A stretch of DNA of 64,000 nucleotides from an uncultured Verrucomicrobiota bacterium. Lineage in GTDB: Bacteria > Verrucomicrobiota > Verrucomicrobiia > Chthoniobacterales > JACTMZ01. The notes under the pieces are model-generated. The model made no database searches, was not told the origin of the DNA, and saw only the letters and a program-made list of their open reading frames with translations. This document shows, piece after piece, positions 16,014 to 24,605 of this stretch. The DNA lies in NCBI GenBank assembly GCA_903953565.1, contig CAJBKE010000015.1, positions 62,001-126,000 on the forward strand. The letters run 5' to 3'. Both the position numbers and the translations under genes were made by a program. Within the stretch, counting starts at the first letter, position 1, and each line of letters opens with the position of its first letter.

Positions 16014-17225
16014 TCAATGCTGCTGCTCAGCTTGCGCTTGAGTGTGCCACTCCGGGAAGGGGTCGGGCAGTTTGCGCCAGACTTCCGGGCCGCGGACCAT
16101 TTCTTCGTCGGTGAGCAGGCAGCGGTCGAGTTCGGTGGTCATAGCGTCTTTCGGGAGATTTTGTCCGATGTAGACGATTTGCTGGCGGCGGTCGCCGAAG
16201 GGTTCCTTCCAATCCTTCATGATCGACTTAAGGGTTTCCTCGTCGTCCGGCCAGCGGGACTTGGACGCAGCGGCCCACCAATAGCCGACGGGTTTGTATT
16301 CCGCGCTGCCGCCGGCCTGGCTCCACAGGCCGATCATGTCGTGGCGCGTGGCCAGCCAGAAATGTCCTTTGGAACGGAGGAGTCCGGGCCATTCGGTGTG
16401 GAGGAAATCCCAGAAGCGTTGCGGATGGAAAGGGCGGCGCGCGCGGTAGACGAAGTTGCCGATGCCGTATTCCTCGGTTTCCGGGGTGTGGACGTTGTTG
16501 AGTTCCTTGATCCATCCGGCCGAGGCCTGGGCTTTTTCCATGTCGAAGCGTTTGGTGTCCAACACGCGGTCGAGCGGAATGCTGCCGCGCTCGGCCTCGA
16601 CGATTACCGCGTCGCGGTTGAATTGGCGGAGGATGGCGCGGAGTTGGGCCAGTTCGTCCGGGCTGACGAGATCGGTCTTGTTGATGATGATGACATCGGC
16701 GAATTCGACCTGGTCGATGAAGAGGTCGGCGATGGTGCGTTCGTCGCCCTCGCCGGCGGCCATGTTGCGGTCCTTGAGGTAATCGGCGGCGTTGAATTGT
16801 TGGAGGAAATTGGCCGCGTCGACCACCGTGACCATGGTGTCGAGGCGGGTGATTTCCTGCAGTCCATTGCCTTCCTTGTCGGCGAAGGTGAAGGTCTGCG
16901 CGACGGGGAGCGGTTCGGAAATGCCGGTTGACTCGATGAGAAGGTAATCGAAGCGTCCTTCGCGGGCGAGGCGCGAGACTTCCTTGAGCAGGTCGTCACG
17001 CAGGGTGCAGCAAATGCAGCCGTTGGACATCTCGACGAGTTTCTCCTCGGTGCGGCTGAGTTCGGCGCCGCCGTCGCGGACGAGTTCGGCGTCGATGTTG
17101 ACCTCGCTCATGTCGTTGACAATGACCGCGACGCGCCGGCCTTCACGGTTGTTGAGGACGTGGTTGAGTAGGGTGGTTTTTCCGGCGCCGAGGAAGCCGG
17201 AGAGGACGGTGACGGGAAGTTTCAT
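16014..17225 (-). CDS. COG0523 (CobW/P47K) GTPase, zinc-metallochaperone type
   Basis: The 403-residue G3E-family GTPase begins [10 protein letters not shown]. It has Walker A GFLGAGKT (residues 10-17), the metal-binding GCICC (Cys70, Cys72, Cys73), an ESTG Walker B-like segment (98-101) and NKTD (182-185). The C-terminal CobW_C domain has long Trp/His-rich stretches. It resembles the YciC/ZigA/YeiR branch rather than cobalamin CobW or UreG. Members of that branch deliver zinc to client proteins and are often Zur-regulated. It is the last gene of the minus-strand metal-locus series. Longer in-frame upstream sequence lacks a sensible start and is excluded. Confidence 0.88.
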   Translation of the reverse strand: MKLPVTVLSGFLGAGKTTLLNHVLNNREGRRVAVIVNDMSEVNIDAELVRDGGAELSRTEEKLVEMSNGCICCTLRDDLLKEVSRLAREGRFDYLLIESTGISEPLPVAQTFTFADKEGNGLQEITRLDTMVTVVDAANFLQQFNAADYLKDRNMAAGEGDERTIADLFIDQVEFADVIIINKTDLVSPDELAQLRAILRQFNRDAVIVEAERGSIPLDRVLDTKRFDMEKAQASAGWIKELNNVHTPETEEYGIGNFVYRARRPFHPQRFWDFLHTEWPGLLRSKGHFWLATRHDMIGLWSQAGGSAEYKPVGYWWAAASKSRWPDDEETLKSIMKDWKEPFGDRRQQIVYIGQNLPKDAMTTELDRCLLTDEEMVRGPEVWRKLPDPFPEWHTQAQAEQQH

Positions 17226-17298
17226 AAGCGAAGGATGAAGGATAGAAGAGAGGGTGGAGACTTGAGTTGGAAACTTGAGTGAGAGGGTGAGGCGGGGC

Positions 17299-17895
17299 CT
17301 AGCGGACCGAAGTAGAAGCGCGAAGAATTTCCCGCGGGCGTTGTTGGGTGTGCGGGTTTTCGAGGAACTCGAGGAGCCAGTCGACGGCTTGGGGTGGGGT
17401 GAGCCAAGGGCGGGCGCGGCGGAGTTTGACATAGTCGCGCCAGCAATTGGTGCGCCAAGCGGCGCCGAGTTCGCCGAGGGCCCATTGTTCGTAGTCGGCC
17501 CACCAGCGGAGAAATGGATTGTAAGCAGTGGCGAGTTCCTCGATCGTGCCGCTGCGGAGGCGGGACGTGTCATAGCGCCCGGGGGTCATCGAGCCTTGTG
17601 CGAGGAAAATGCGGTGGCAGCGGCGGATGTAGAGTATGCCGCTAGCTTGCGGATCGTGCGGACGCCATCCGGCGCAGAATCCGTGGAGTTCGATCCATCC
17701 GCTTTCGCGTCCGATGCGATAAAGACTCGTGCCTTCGCCTTCATTGTCGATCCGTGCGATGCGTTGCAGACCGGCGCGGACGAGCGCGTTGCCGTCCGGG
17801 TGACGCACATCGCGTCCCCAGAGATACATCTGCTGGGCGAGTCCGTTGGTCAGGTCGCGGATCAGTCCGCGCAGGCGAGAGTCAGGTGCGGTCAT
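17299..17895 (-). CDS. unrecognised protein, 198 residues, beside the COG0523 GTPase
   Basis: The product is a soluble-looking protein rich in Arg and Trp ([22 protein letters not shown]...). It contains [17 protein letters not shown], an R-x-G-x-E patch ([19 protein letters not shown]) and a C-terminal [14 protein letters not shown] segment. There is no signal peptide or membrane helix. I cannot place it in a known family. The gene lies 73 bp upstream of the GTPase and 60 bp downstream of the HxH PEP-CTERM gene on the same strand. It could be an accessory or client of the GTPase. The ATG is 14 bp beyond a strong hairpin. Confidence 0.6.
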   Translation of the reverse strand: MTAPDSRLRGLIRDLTNGLAQQMYLWGRDVRHPDGNALVRAGLQRIARIDNEGEGTSLYRIGRESGWIELHGFCAGWRPHDPQASGILYIRRCHRIFLAQGSMTPGRYDTSRLRSGTIEELATAYNPFLRWWADYEQWALGELGAAWRTNCWRDYVKLRRARPWLTPPQAVDWLLEFLENPHTQQRPREILRASTSVR

Positions 17896-17909
17896 GGATC
17901 AGGATGGAG

Positions 17910-17935
17910 GGGCGGGAGGCTGGTGCCTCCCGCCC
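17910..17935 (-). terminator. strong stem-loop between HxH PEP-CTERM gene and the unknown gene
   Basis: An 11-bp perfect GC-rich stem GGGCGGGAGGC / GCCTCCCGCCC with a TGGT loop. On the minus strand it follows the stop of 17956-18648 by about 20 bp and precedes the ATG of the next gene by 14 bp. With no T-run it may act as an attenuating or 3'-protecting structure that lowers expression of the two downstream genes. Confidence 0.6.
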
Positions 17936-17955
17936 GACAACCAACGTTGTTGCGA

Positions 17956-18648
17956 TCAGCTCTGACGGCTGCGTTTGCGCCAGCGCAGAAGCGCGAGCGC
18001 ACCGGCACCGAGTCCGAGCAGGGCGTAAGTGGAAGGCTCGGGCACGACATTGAAGGTGTAGGTGGCAGGTTCCCCGCCGACCGGTGCACCGTCGTTGCCG
18101 CTGGCGACGAGGGTGATTTTGTAAAGGCCTTCGTCGCTGAAGCCGAATTCACCGTGCCCGTGCTGGCCGGTATTGACGCTGAATGATCCGTAGTTTCCCG
18201 GTCCCGCGGTGGAATCCCAGAAAAGGTCCTCGCCTTCGAAGAGGTAGACGTTGCCGGTTCCGGAGCCGGTATAGCTGAATCCCGTCATGGTGAAGGTGAC
18301 CGGTCCCGTGAAGGGTGCGAGCAGTTCCTCGGCGCTGAAACCGATGAAGGGCATGCCTTTTTCGTCGGCCTCGACCTCGTTCGCCGGAGAGACCCAGAGC
18401 ATTCCGAGGTTATTGGCGCCGATGATGACTTCGGTTTTGGCGTTGGTGCCGAAGTTGTAGCTGATGGTTGAGCCTTGGAGTGGCTCCTCCAGCGCGGCGT
18501 CATGGTTGTGGAGGCTCAACTCGAGGAGGCCGTCATGGGCATGGGCGGAAATATCCCAGTGGCCCGAGGTGACATTGGTTTGCGCGAGGGCAACGGGAGC
18601 GAACCCGAGGACCAGCAGCGCGAACGAACTGATTGCTAGTTTTTTCAT
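17956..18648 (-). CDS. exported HxH-domain protein with PEP-CTERM signal
   Basis: The protein is 230 residues. The signal peptide is MKKLAISSFALLVLGFAPVALA. The mature region begins with a His-rich stretch (SGHWDISAHAHDG, then LSLHNHD). It ends with the common HxH module TGQHGHGEFGFSDEGLYKIT around residues 165-184. The C-terminus VVPEPSTYALLGLGAGALAL plus a basic tail is an exosortase-type PEP-CTERM signal. It is thus the anchored member of the family and carries more histidines in its N-terminal part than its relatives. It is in the minus-strand series, 66 bp after the 18715-19890 gene. Confidence 0.75.
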   Translation of the reverse strand: MKKLAISSFALLVLGFAPVALAQTNVTSGHWDISAHAHDGLLELSLHNHDAALEEPLQGSTISYNFGTNAKTEVIIGANNLGMLWVSPANEVEADEKGMPFIGFSAEELLAPFTGPVTFTMTGFSYTGSGTGNVYLFEGEDLFWDSTAGPGNYGSFSVNTGQHGHGEFGFSDEGLYKITLVASGNDGAPVGGEPATYTFNVVPEPSTYALLGLGAGALALLRWRKRSRQS

Positions 18649-18714
18649 TGGTTGTCTTTCGTGTGTGTTTTGGTTGCTGTGTCATATCCGGTCGTCACGC
18701 GACGGCCGGGAAAT

Positions 18715-19890
18715 TCAGGGAGCGGCGAGTTGCATTCGCACGCGGAGGAAGGCGCGCTCGGTCAGACCGCTGTCGAGCAGGTAAGTAAACTCGTCAATAC
18801 CCGTGGCCACGCTGCGCGGTTGGCCGTGGGGTGTGAGTAGGTCGGCACGCCAATCGGCAAGGCCGGTCTGCAGGTTGGCCGAGGCTTGCGGGGAAATGGT
18901 CAGTCCCGAGCCGTTGGTGCGTTGGCGCACGGTGAAGATCCAAGAATTTCCGCTGCGCTGCAGGTGCGGCGTGAGGAGACTGGCGTCGGGCACGAGCGGA
19001 TCACCGCCGAAGGCGAATTCCTGGAGGTTGGTGAAGCCGTCGCGATCGGGGTCAGCGTTTGTGCCGGCGATCGTGGGATCGGCGGCTTGCTGGGCGGTGA
19101 ATTCGGTATCGCGCCATGCGGTGTATGACACGGTCGAGGCGGGAATCCTCCATTCCTCGATGCCGAAGTAGACCGGAACGAGGTTGCTGAATTCTTGTCC
19201 TGTTGAGACAAGCGTTCCGCGCACACGAAAGGTAATGCGATACATTCCGGTGGTTTTGAAGAGGAGGTTGAGGTGGGTGTGGCCGTTGGCCAGCATGACC
19301 ATTTCGCTGTTCGGGTAGGCAGGATCGAGGGTGAGCTGCATATTCACCGTGCCGGCGGATACGCTGTACCCGTAAAAGGCGGTGGCGGCAGGCGTTGTAA
19401 GGTTTTCCACGGAGTGGACGTTCCAGCGGATGCGGTTGTCGGCGAAAGTCGGTGGGGTGTTGTTGTTGGTCCCTGGAACGCCGTAAGCAGAAAGGCCCAG
19501 ATAAAGCGTTTGGGCGTTGTTACTGGATGGTGCGCTGGAGGGGAAAATCCAATAGGTCGCTCCCATGGGGCCCTGAAAGTCGTATTGCGAATCGGTGCTG
19601 TTGCGCGCCCTTCTCCCAAGCGGCGGAAGATAGGCAACGGCGGAGTCGACAGCATACGGCACCGGCGTCGATACATCTGCCGTGCGAAATCCGGCCGTGA
19701 AGATTTGATTGGTGGAATTCCAAGTAATGTTTAAGTCCACGTGCGGCGCAGGGCGGACAACATAGCCGGGGCCGACAACGGGATTGTTTGTCGTTGCAGC
19801 GACACTGCTCACGAGCACATTGACGTCCTGAGCCCGCAGGTTTCCGGTCGTCAAAGTGATGCTGATGACAAACATTGCAAATCTCTTCAT
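18715..19890 (-). CDS. exported HxH-domain protein with EF-hand/thrombospondin-3-like segment
   Basis: The protein is 391 residues. Signal peptide: MKRFAMFVISITLTTGNLRA. The N-terminal ~230 residues form an extracellular beta-rich domain containing ANGHTHLNLLFKTTGMYRIT (residues ~190-210), the same HxH-F-G-x-Y module as its two relatives. Near residues 270-290, TNADPDRDGFTNLQEFAFGG is a calcium-loop (DxDxDG) segment like those before C-terminal domains in many secreted Verrucomicrobiota proteins. A final beta domain of ~100 residues follows. It lies 3 bp after the prepilin-like gene, hence translationally linked. Confidence 0.75.
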   Translation of the reverse strand: MKRFAMFVISITLTTGNLRAQDVNVLVSSVAATTNNPVVGPGYVVRPAPHVDLNITWNSTNQIFTAGFRTADVSTPVPYAVDSAVAYLPPLGRRARNSTDSQYDFQGPMGATYWIFPSSAPSSNNAQTLYLGLSAYGVPGTNNNTPPTFADNRIRWNVHSVENLTTPAATAFYGYSVSAGTVNMQLTLDPAYPNSEMVMLANGHTHLNLLFKTTGMYRITFRVRGTLVSTGQEFSNLVPVYFGIEEWRIPASTVSYTAWRDTEFTAQQAADPTIAGTNADPDRDGFTNLQEFAFGGDPLVPDASLLTPHLQRSGNSWIFTVRQRTNGSGLTISPQASANLQTGLADWRADLLTPHGQPRSVATGIDEFTYLLDSGLTERAFLRVRMQLAAP

Positions 19891-19893
19891 TCG

Positions 19894-20610
19894 TCAGAAT
19901 TCGACGGTGATGTCGTTGCCGGACTCGACGCGTTCTTTGATGGCGGCTGCGGCGATGTTTTGCACGTGTCCGTCGGCAAAAAGGTAGTTGGCGGAACCGG
20001 CGGTTCCGTCGGGTGCGCCGCCGCCAAAGGCATCGGGCCAGATTTCGCTGCGCACACCGCCCCAGGATCTCATCACGCCGGAGTGGATGTGGTCCGTGCC
20101 GGTGGCGGTTTTGTTGGTGTTGCCGAGGAACATGATGATGGCGTGCGAGGGATTGGGGATATTGACCAAGCGGTTGAAGACGGCTTCGCCGGGGACGGGT
20201 TGCCCGTTTTCGTCGACGAATGAGTCGGCCTCGACCCGTTCGTTCATGAGGTAGCTGGTGGCGTGGGTGGTCTGGAGTTTCTGCGCGGCGGACGGGTCGG
20301 CGGGGCAAACGCGGACGGTGGTGTAGTTGGTGCCGAGGTAGGGTTGGAGTTGCTCGATCCAGGTCGACTCGGGGTTGATGCAATTGATGCTGGGGAGACA
20401 ACCGTTGTTCTCGGCGGCGTAGAGATGGATGCCGGCACCGATGGACTTCATGTTCGAAGCGCACTTGGAGCGCTGGCCTGAGGACATGGCGCCGTTCACG
20501 GCTGGGACGGCCAAGGCGGCGAGCAGGGCAATGATGGCGATGACCACCAGCAGCTCGATCAAGGTGAAGGCGCAATGATTACCATTCGAGTATCGAAAAG
20601 AAGCGCTCAT
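19894..20610 (-). CDS. prepilin-type cleavage/methylation protein (second copy)
   Basis: The start is taken at the ATG at 20610 ([20 protein letters not shown]), giving 238 residues. Longer in-frame starts at 20616 and 20661 exist. [20 protein letters not shown] is the type IV prepilin signal and helix. The C-terminal [12 protein letters not shown] keeps the DG of the H-x9-DG motif, but the histidine position is Thr. It pairs with the HxH gene downstream (3-bp gap), as the plus-strand copy pairs with its own HxH gene. It could form a pseudopilin that exports or displays the HxH proteins. Confidence 0.8.
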   Translation of the reverse strand: MSASFRYSNGNHCAFTLIELLVVIAIIALLAALAVPAVNGAMSSGQRSKCASNMKSIGAGIHLYAAENNGCLPSINCINPESTWIEQLQPYLGTNYTTVRVCPADPSAAQKLQTTHATSYLMNERVEADSFVDENGQPVPGEAVFNRLVNIPNPSHAIIMFLGNTNKTATGTDHIHSGVMRSWGGVRSEIWPDAFGGGAPDGTAGSANYLFADGHVQNIAAAAIKERVESGNDITVEF

Positions 20611-20667
20611 TATCATTCTGCAGCGCAAAAGAGGCCTGTTAGCGGACTTTTCCATGGGCAATGGGGC

Positions 20668-21582
20668 CTAGTAAGCGAAGCTCAGGCCAACGTTGGCCCA
20701 GACGACGTTGTCTTGGTCGATTTGCTGCAGTGCTTCGAGGGCGACGGAGTAGTTCACTCCGGCGAAGACGGAAAAGTATTCGTTTAGCGCGTAGGTCGCT
20801 TGTGCGCCGAACTGGAAGTTGTTCCAGCCGGAATAATCGGCGTTGTTGTACCCGAAGTTCAGACCGAGAAGCGCGTAGGGCTGGAGGCTGACGATGTCCT
20901 CGTAGACCGGGACGTCACCGTCCAAACGCAATTCCATGAAGCCGCCGGGGTTGTTATTGAGGTCCCAAATGAGGTTGGCGCTGGGAACGACGTAGGGAAT
21001 GAGGTTCGTGCCGACGGCAATGAAGAGCTCGTTGCCGTAAGTGTTGTGCACATGGCCGCCGTGGTCGTCACTGTTTTCTTCGGCGTGTTCCTCTTCACCG
21101 TGCTCTTCCTCGGCATGTTCTTCGCCACCATGATCGTCTCCACCCACTGCATAGGAAGGGACATAGCGGAAATTGTATCCGGGAACGATGAAGACCGGAC
21201 CGAGGTCGATGTTGTAAGCGACCGTGAAATCCCATTCCAAGAAAGCGTTGCCGGTGCCTATACCATTCCAAACGCTGACCGAGAAATCGCCGAGTTGGAT
21301 GCCGACCTCATTGACGTACGCGCCATCGGGACCTGTCTCGTCCACACCGTAATGAACGTGGCGACTCTCCCAGCCGGTGGTGACATTCACCCCCCACCAG
21401 CGGTCGGCGGCATCGGCTCCTTCGACAGGGATGGCCGTCTCTTGGAGGCCAAGCGTCTCATTGACCGCGGCACGCTCTGTGGCCCGCTCCGATGGACGGT
21501 TAGCATGGGCTGGACCGTGGGACCAAGAGGCAGAAGTCGTTACTAATAAGAGAGCTAAAAGTAATAATGAATTGATTTTCAT
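20668..21582 (-). CDS. putative outer-membrane beta-barrel with His/Glu-rich loop
   Basis: The 304-residue protein has a signal peptide (MKINSLLLLALLLVTTSASW). The mature N-terminus is SHGPAHANRP. Alternating aromatic strands (VNVTTGWESRHVHYGV; LGDFSVSVWNGIG) run to a C-terminal aromatic residue (VGLSFAY), the outer-membrane barrel signature. At residues ~150-180 is a loop made almost only of His, Glu, Asp and Gly (DDHGGEEHAEEEHGEEEH, then HGGHVHN), a probable divalent-metal binding cluster. It may be a metal-specific channel or receptor. It is the first gene of the minus-strand series, and a 16-bp palindrome covers its start. Confidence 0.7.
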   Translation of the reverse strand: MKINSLLLLALLLVTTSASWSHGPAHANRPSERATERAAVNETLGLQETAIPVEGADAADRWWGVNVTTGWESRHVHYGVDETGPDGAYVNEVGIQLGDFSVSVWNGIGTGNAFLEWDFTVAYNIDLGPVFIVPGYNFRYVPSYAVGGDDHGGEEHAEEEHGEEEHAEENSDDHGGHVHNTYGNELFIAVGTNLIPYVVPSANLIWDLNNNPGGFMELRLDGDVPVYEDIVSLQPYALLGLNFGYNNADYSGWNNFQFGAQATYALNEYFSVFAGVNYSVALEALQQIDQDNVVWANVGLSFAY

Positions 21583-21597
21583 AATGCACTACCATTA
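21582..21597. promoter_or_regulatory. 16-bp palindrome at the start codon of the His-rich barrel gene (possible metalloregulator operator)
   Basis: The plus-strand sequence is TAATGCACTACCATTA, with perfect 5-bp arms TAATG and CATTA around a 6-bp centre. Its first base is the A of the start codon on the minus strand. The arms match the TAATG-n6-CATTA core of proteobacterial Zur sites. A protein bound here would block transcription or ribosome access. The Zur assignment is an inference from the neighbours. Confidence 0.4.
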
Positions 21598-21689
21598 ATT
21601 AGTAGGATTTAGACCACGAAGCTGTCAAGCGGTTCCCGCAAACTTTCCGGCTCCTCTGAGCGATTCGGCGTGTTCTTTTGGGTGCCGTT

Positions 21690-23972
21690 TTAGCGAGTTG
21701 GCAGCAGCGAAAAGTCGCCGTCGAGGAAGCCGCGGATTTCCAGGCCGCGCGATGTCGCAGTGAGGATGACGGCGCCGCATTTTTCTTGGTCGAAAACTTT
21801 GGCACCCGTAGCGGCCAAGCGGGAGCGGAGGGCGGGTTCGTCCGATCCGTCGCGGAAGGGATCGGCGCGGTTGAGCACGATCGCGTCGGGTTGTGTGGCG
21901 CGCAGGAAGGCTTCGCTTGCGGTGATGTCTTCGCCATGGCGTCCGAAGACCACGACATTGCTGCGCAGAGTTTTGCCGTAGCGCCGGACAAGGGCGTCCT
22001 CGGTGGCGGCGCCCGCGTCGGACATGAGGAGAACACGGAAGCGGCCTACCTCGATGCGCGCGACAAGGGTTTGGTCATCCGCTGTGCGCGAACCGGCACG
22101 CGAGGGCGGATACAGAATGTGCACCGCGGCATCCGTGCCGAGTCGGTCGGTATCTCCGGGCAAGACAAGCGATTTACCGCGTCCGGTCGACCGGATGGCG
22201 GCTTGCAGGTTTCTCCGTGCGCGGGAGCGATCGGTCAGGACGGAATCCATGATGCGCCGTGGCCGCGTGGCCTCCATGGTCATGATCGCGCCGCCGATGT
22301 GGTCGGCATCGCCATGGGTGACGACGAGGGCATCGAGGTGTGTGATCCCGGCGGCGCGCAAAGCGGGATCGATGATCCGGCGGAAATCATCGGCGGATCC
22401 GCTGTCAAAGAGCCACGCCTTCTGCGGGGTGCGAAGGAGTTGGGCGCCACCCTCGCCGAGATCGAAAACCGTGAGGCGCGCGGGTGGCTGCAACCAACCG
22501 GGTGGGAACCGCACGTAGGATCCAGGCAGGGCGGCGGTGCTTTCGACCACGGCAACGAGAACCGAGGCGAGTCCCCATGAGGTGTTGTTGAAGACGCTGG
22601 TCAGCCATGCGGAAAAGGGTCCCGCAAGCAGTGCGAGCATGGAAACCGCAAGGATGCCGAAGGCGAGGGGAACGGAGAGCATGTTGGCCGGGATGGCCAG
22701 CACGGGCAAAAGATGAAAAACAACCAGGGTCAGGGGCAGACTTCCGAGCCACGCGGCGCTGGAAACTCCGAGGGTCGAGGCCAAGCCATGGCCGGCGTCG
22801 GCGGCGAATTCCTGCCGGCGAGTGTAGAGGCGGCGCGGCAGAAACGGATCCGGGCGCAACCGGCGTGAGAACCATTCCTGCAGGGGTGGTGAGAGCAGGA
22901 AGATGGCGGCGACGATGCTGAAAGACATCTGGAAACCGGGCGAGAAGAGCTGATTGGTGTCATAGCCGAGCAGCAACAATGCGGCCGCTGCGAGGCTGTT
23001 GGCCGGGGAAACGGGCCGGTCGAGGAGAAATCCGGCAAAGGCAACCGAGAGCATGACGGCCGCGCGGATGCTCGGGGGCGAAGCACCGGTGATCAGTGCA
23101 TAGAAAAAGAGCGAAGGAATGATGACGAGCACGGCCCGGCGGCGGCTCAGCCCGAGAGGGCGCAGCACGAGCCAGAGCAGGAGGGCGACCATGCCGACAT
23201 GAAGTCCGCTCACAGAGAACAGATGGAAGGTGCCGGTCTGTCGGAAAGCATCGGCGAATTCGTCCGCGCCGGTGTCGCGCACGCCAAGGGTGAGGCCGGC
23301 GATGAGCGCGCGGATTTGCGGGGCGTTGTCGAGTCCGAGACCGAGGGTGTGCAGCATCCACCCACGGGCGGAAAGCGCGGCGCTTTGCAGTGGCGAACCG
23401 GCATGGCGGGCAAGGAGCTTCGGAGGCGTGTCTTTGCCGCCACGGAGTTCGAGAAAAACACCGCGTCTACCCCACCAGTCCGCGGCGTTGAATTCCGCAG
23501 GATTGCGCGGCGGCGGGATGTGTGAAATGACGCCGCTGATGTCCCAGCGGTCGCCGTAGCGGGGTGTTTTTTCCGGCGACCAGCGGACAATGACCTCGGA
23601 GGTCAGATCGATGCGTTGGCTGCCGAGCTGCCAACGTTCGACGCGCAGCGGGGCGCGGTAAACGCCGGGAGGATTTTCTTTGGGCTCCTCGGCGAGGACA
23701 CCGATGACGCGGACTTCACGCGATTCCGGTGCGAGTTGCGCCGCCCATTGGCGTGCGGGAGTGTCGCGCCATTGCCAGCCATGAGCGAGGGCAAAGGCGG
23801 ATGCCGCCGCGACCAGCAACGCGGGAGTGCCCGGTCGCACGAGTGCGGCCATCAGCGCAATGATGGTTAGGGCGATGAGCCAAGCGGACGGGATGGAAAC
23901 GTGTTCCGCGACGAGGATGCCGGCGATTGCCGCGATGGCCAGTCCGAGCAGAGGCAAGCGGGGGATAGACAA
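21690..23972 (-). CDS. comEC: ComEC/Rec2 family DNA-uptake channel
   Basis: The 760-residue protein has a hydrophobic N-terminus and a DUF4131-like segment (residues ~30-170). The Competence domain follows with many helices (~215-460, e.g. FHLFSVSGLHVGMVALLLWL). The C-terminal metallo-beta-lactamase-like domain is marked by VTHGDADHIGGA near residue 560. ComEC forms the inner-membrane pore that takes up single-stranded DNA during transformation, and the C-terminal domain may degrade the non-transported strand. The length is normal for the full three-domain form. With the two prepilin-type genes nearby this hints at competence, but no pilus machinery genes are in the window. Confidence 0.92.
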   Translation of the reverse strand: MSIPRLPLLGLAIAAIAGILVAEHVSIPSAWLIALTIIALMAALVRPGTPALLVAAASAFALAHGWQWRDTPARQWAAQLAPESREVRVIGVLAEEPKENPPGVYRAPLRVERWQLGSQRIDLTSEVIVRWSPEKTPRYGDRWDISGVISHIPPPRNPAEFNAADWWGRRGVFLELRGGKDTPPKLLARHAGSPLQSAALSARGWMLHTLGLGLDNAPQIRALIAGLTLGVRDTGADEFADAFRQTGTFHLFSVSGLHVGMVALLLWLVLRPLGLSRRRAVLVIIPSLFFYALITGASPPSIRAAVMLSVAFAGFLLDRPVSPANSLAAAALLLLGYDTNQLFSPGFQMSFSIVAAIFLLSPPLQEWFSRRLRPDPFLPRRLYTRRQEFAADAGHGLASTLGVSSAAWLGSLPLTLVVFHLLPVLAIPANMLSVPLAFGILAVSMLALLAGPFSAWLTSVFNNTSWGLASVLVAVVESTAALPGSYVRFPPGWLQPPARLTVFDLGEGGAQLLRTPQKAWLFDSGSADDFRRIIDPALRAAGITHLDALVVTHGDADHIGGAIMTMEATRPRRIMDSVLTDRSRARRNLQAAIRSTGRGKSLVLPGDTDRLGTDAAVHILYPPSRAGSRTADDQTLVARIEVGRFRVLLMSDAGAATEDALVRRYGKTLRSNVVVFGRHGEDITASEAFLRATQPDAIVLNRADPFRDGSDEPALRSRLAATGAKVFDQEKCGAVILTATSRGLEIRGFLDGDFSLLPTR

Positions 23973-24007
23973 GGCAGAGACCGGAGTGAGAAGTTCGAGT
24001 GAAGGTT

Positions 24008-24032
24008 CCTTCGGTCATAGACCGCTGTTATA
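24008..24032. repeat. partial copy of hairpin repeat family B
   Basis: The sequence TTCGGTCATAGACCGCTGTT contains the CGGTC-ATA-GACCG hairpin of the longer element at 54030-54101. It lies just beyond the 3' end of the minus-strand gene at 24038-24577. The second hairpin and outer inverted repeat are missing, so it is a remnant or half unit. Confidence 0.5.
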
Positions 24033-24037
24033 TTTCT

Positions 24038-24577
24038 TCATTGCCCGGCGAATTTGAGCAGGGCGAGTTCGACGCGCTGGTCTTCGTCGAAATAAAAACG
24101 CACGGCGCCGTCGCGTCCGCGCAGGTCTGTCTCGACGCTGGCGCTGGCGCGGCGCGAGTGGATTTGGTGGAGTCCGGGTTGCGCGCGATGGTAGGGAACG
24201 CCCCAGGCCTCGATGCGCCGGCAATTGGCGCAACGCAGGGCGAAGTATTCCTCCATGGCGGTGCGTTCGAGGACGCGGTATTCGACATTCTCGATGAGTT
24301 CGACGGTGTCATAGTCGAAAAATTCGAGCGGATACAATCCGCGCGGCGGAAGATGGGTCCACCGCCAGCGCAGGATCCCGAGGCGGATGCGCGGGTCGTG
24401 TCCGGCCAAGCGGTTGCGGAAAGAGAGGGTGTTGAGGGAGAGGGTTACCGGAGCCTGCAGTCCGGCGTCGATGGCGGCGTAGACGTGATCGACGTTTTCC
24501 TCGCGCTGTGAATTCTCGATGTCGAAACGGACGACATCACCCGCGACACGGGCCATGGGCGTCGCGGGAAAGGCCAC
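24038..24577 (-). CDS. DUF2278-like protein
   Basis: The 179-residue protein starts at a GTG at 24577; an ATG at 24556 is an alternative. The C-terminus, GLHQIHSRRAS followed by DGAVRFYFDEDQRVELALLK, recalls the end of the DUF2278/YukJ family (I-H-x-x-H then DG-x-x-x-x-F). A CxxC pair (RCANC) lies near residue 116. The function of the family is unknown. It is 28 bp downstream of the lipoprotein gene on the same strand, so the two may be cotranscribed. The assignment is tentative and based on remembered motif order. Confidence 0.45.
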   Translation of the reverse strand: MAFPATPMARVAGDVVRFDIENSQREENVDHVYAAIDAGLQAPVTLSLNTLSFRNRLAGHDPRIRLGILRWRWTHLPPRGLYPLEFFDYDTVELIENVEYRVLERTAMEEYFALRCANCRRIEAWGVPYHRAQPGLHQIHSRRASASVETDLRGRDGAVRFYFDEDQRVELALLKFAGQ

Positions 24578-24605
24578 GCCGTGGGGAGCCGCGGCCGCCG
24601 CGCGA

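Noticed and set aside
17226-17573. N-terminal extension of the COG0523 GTPase
   Set aside because: The extension is Ser/Pro/Ala rich without similarity, overlaps the next gene, and the conserved Walker A requires a start at [10 protein letters not shown].
20598-20630. AATGATAATGAG near the second prepilin-like gene as a Fur box
   Set aside because: It overlaps the alternative start codons (ATG ATA ATG AG), has no symmetrical second half, and is explained by coding sequence.
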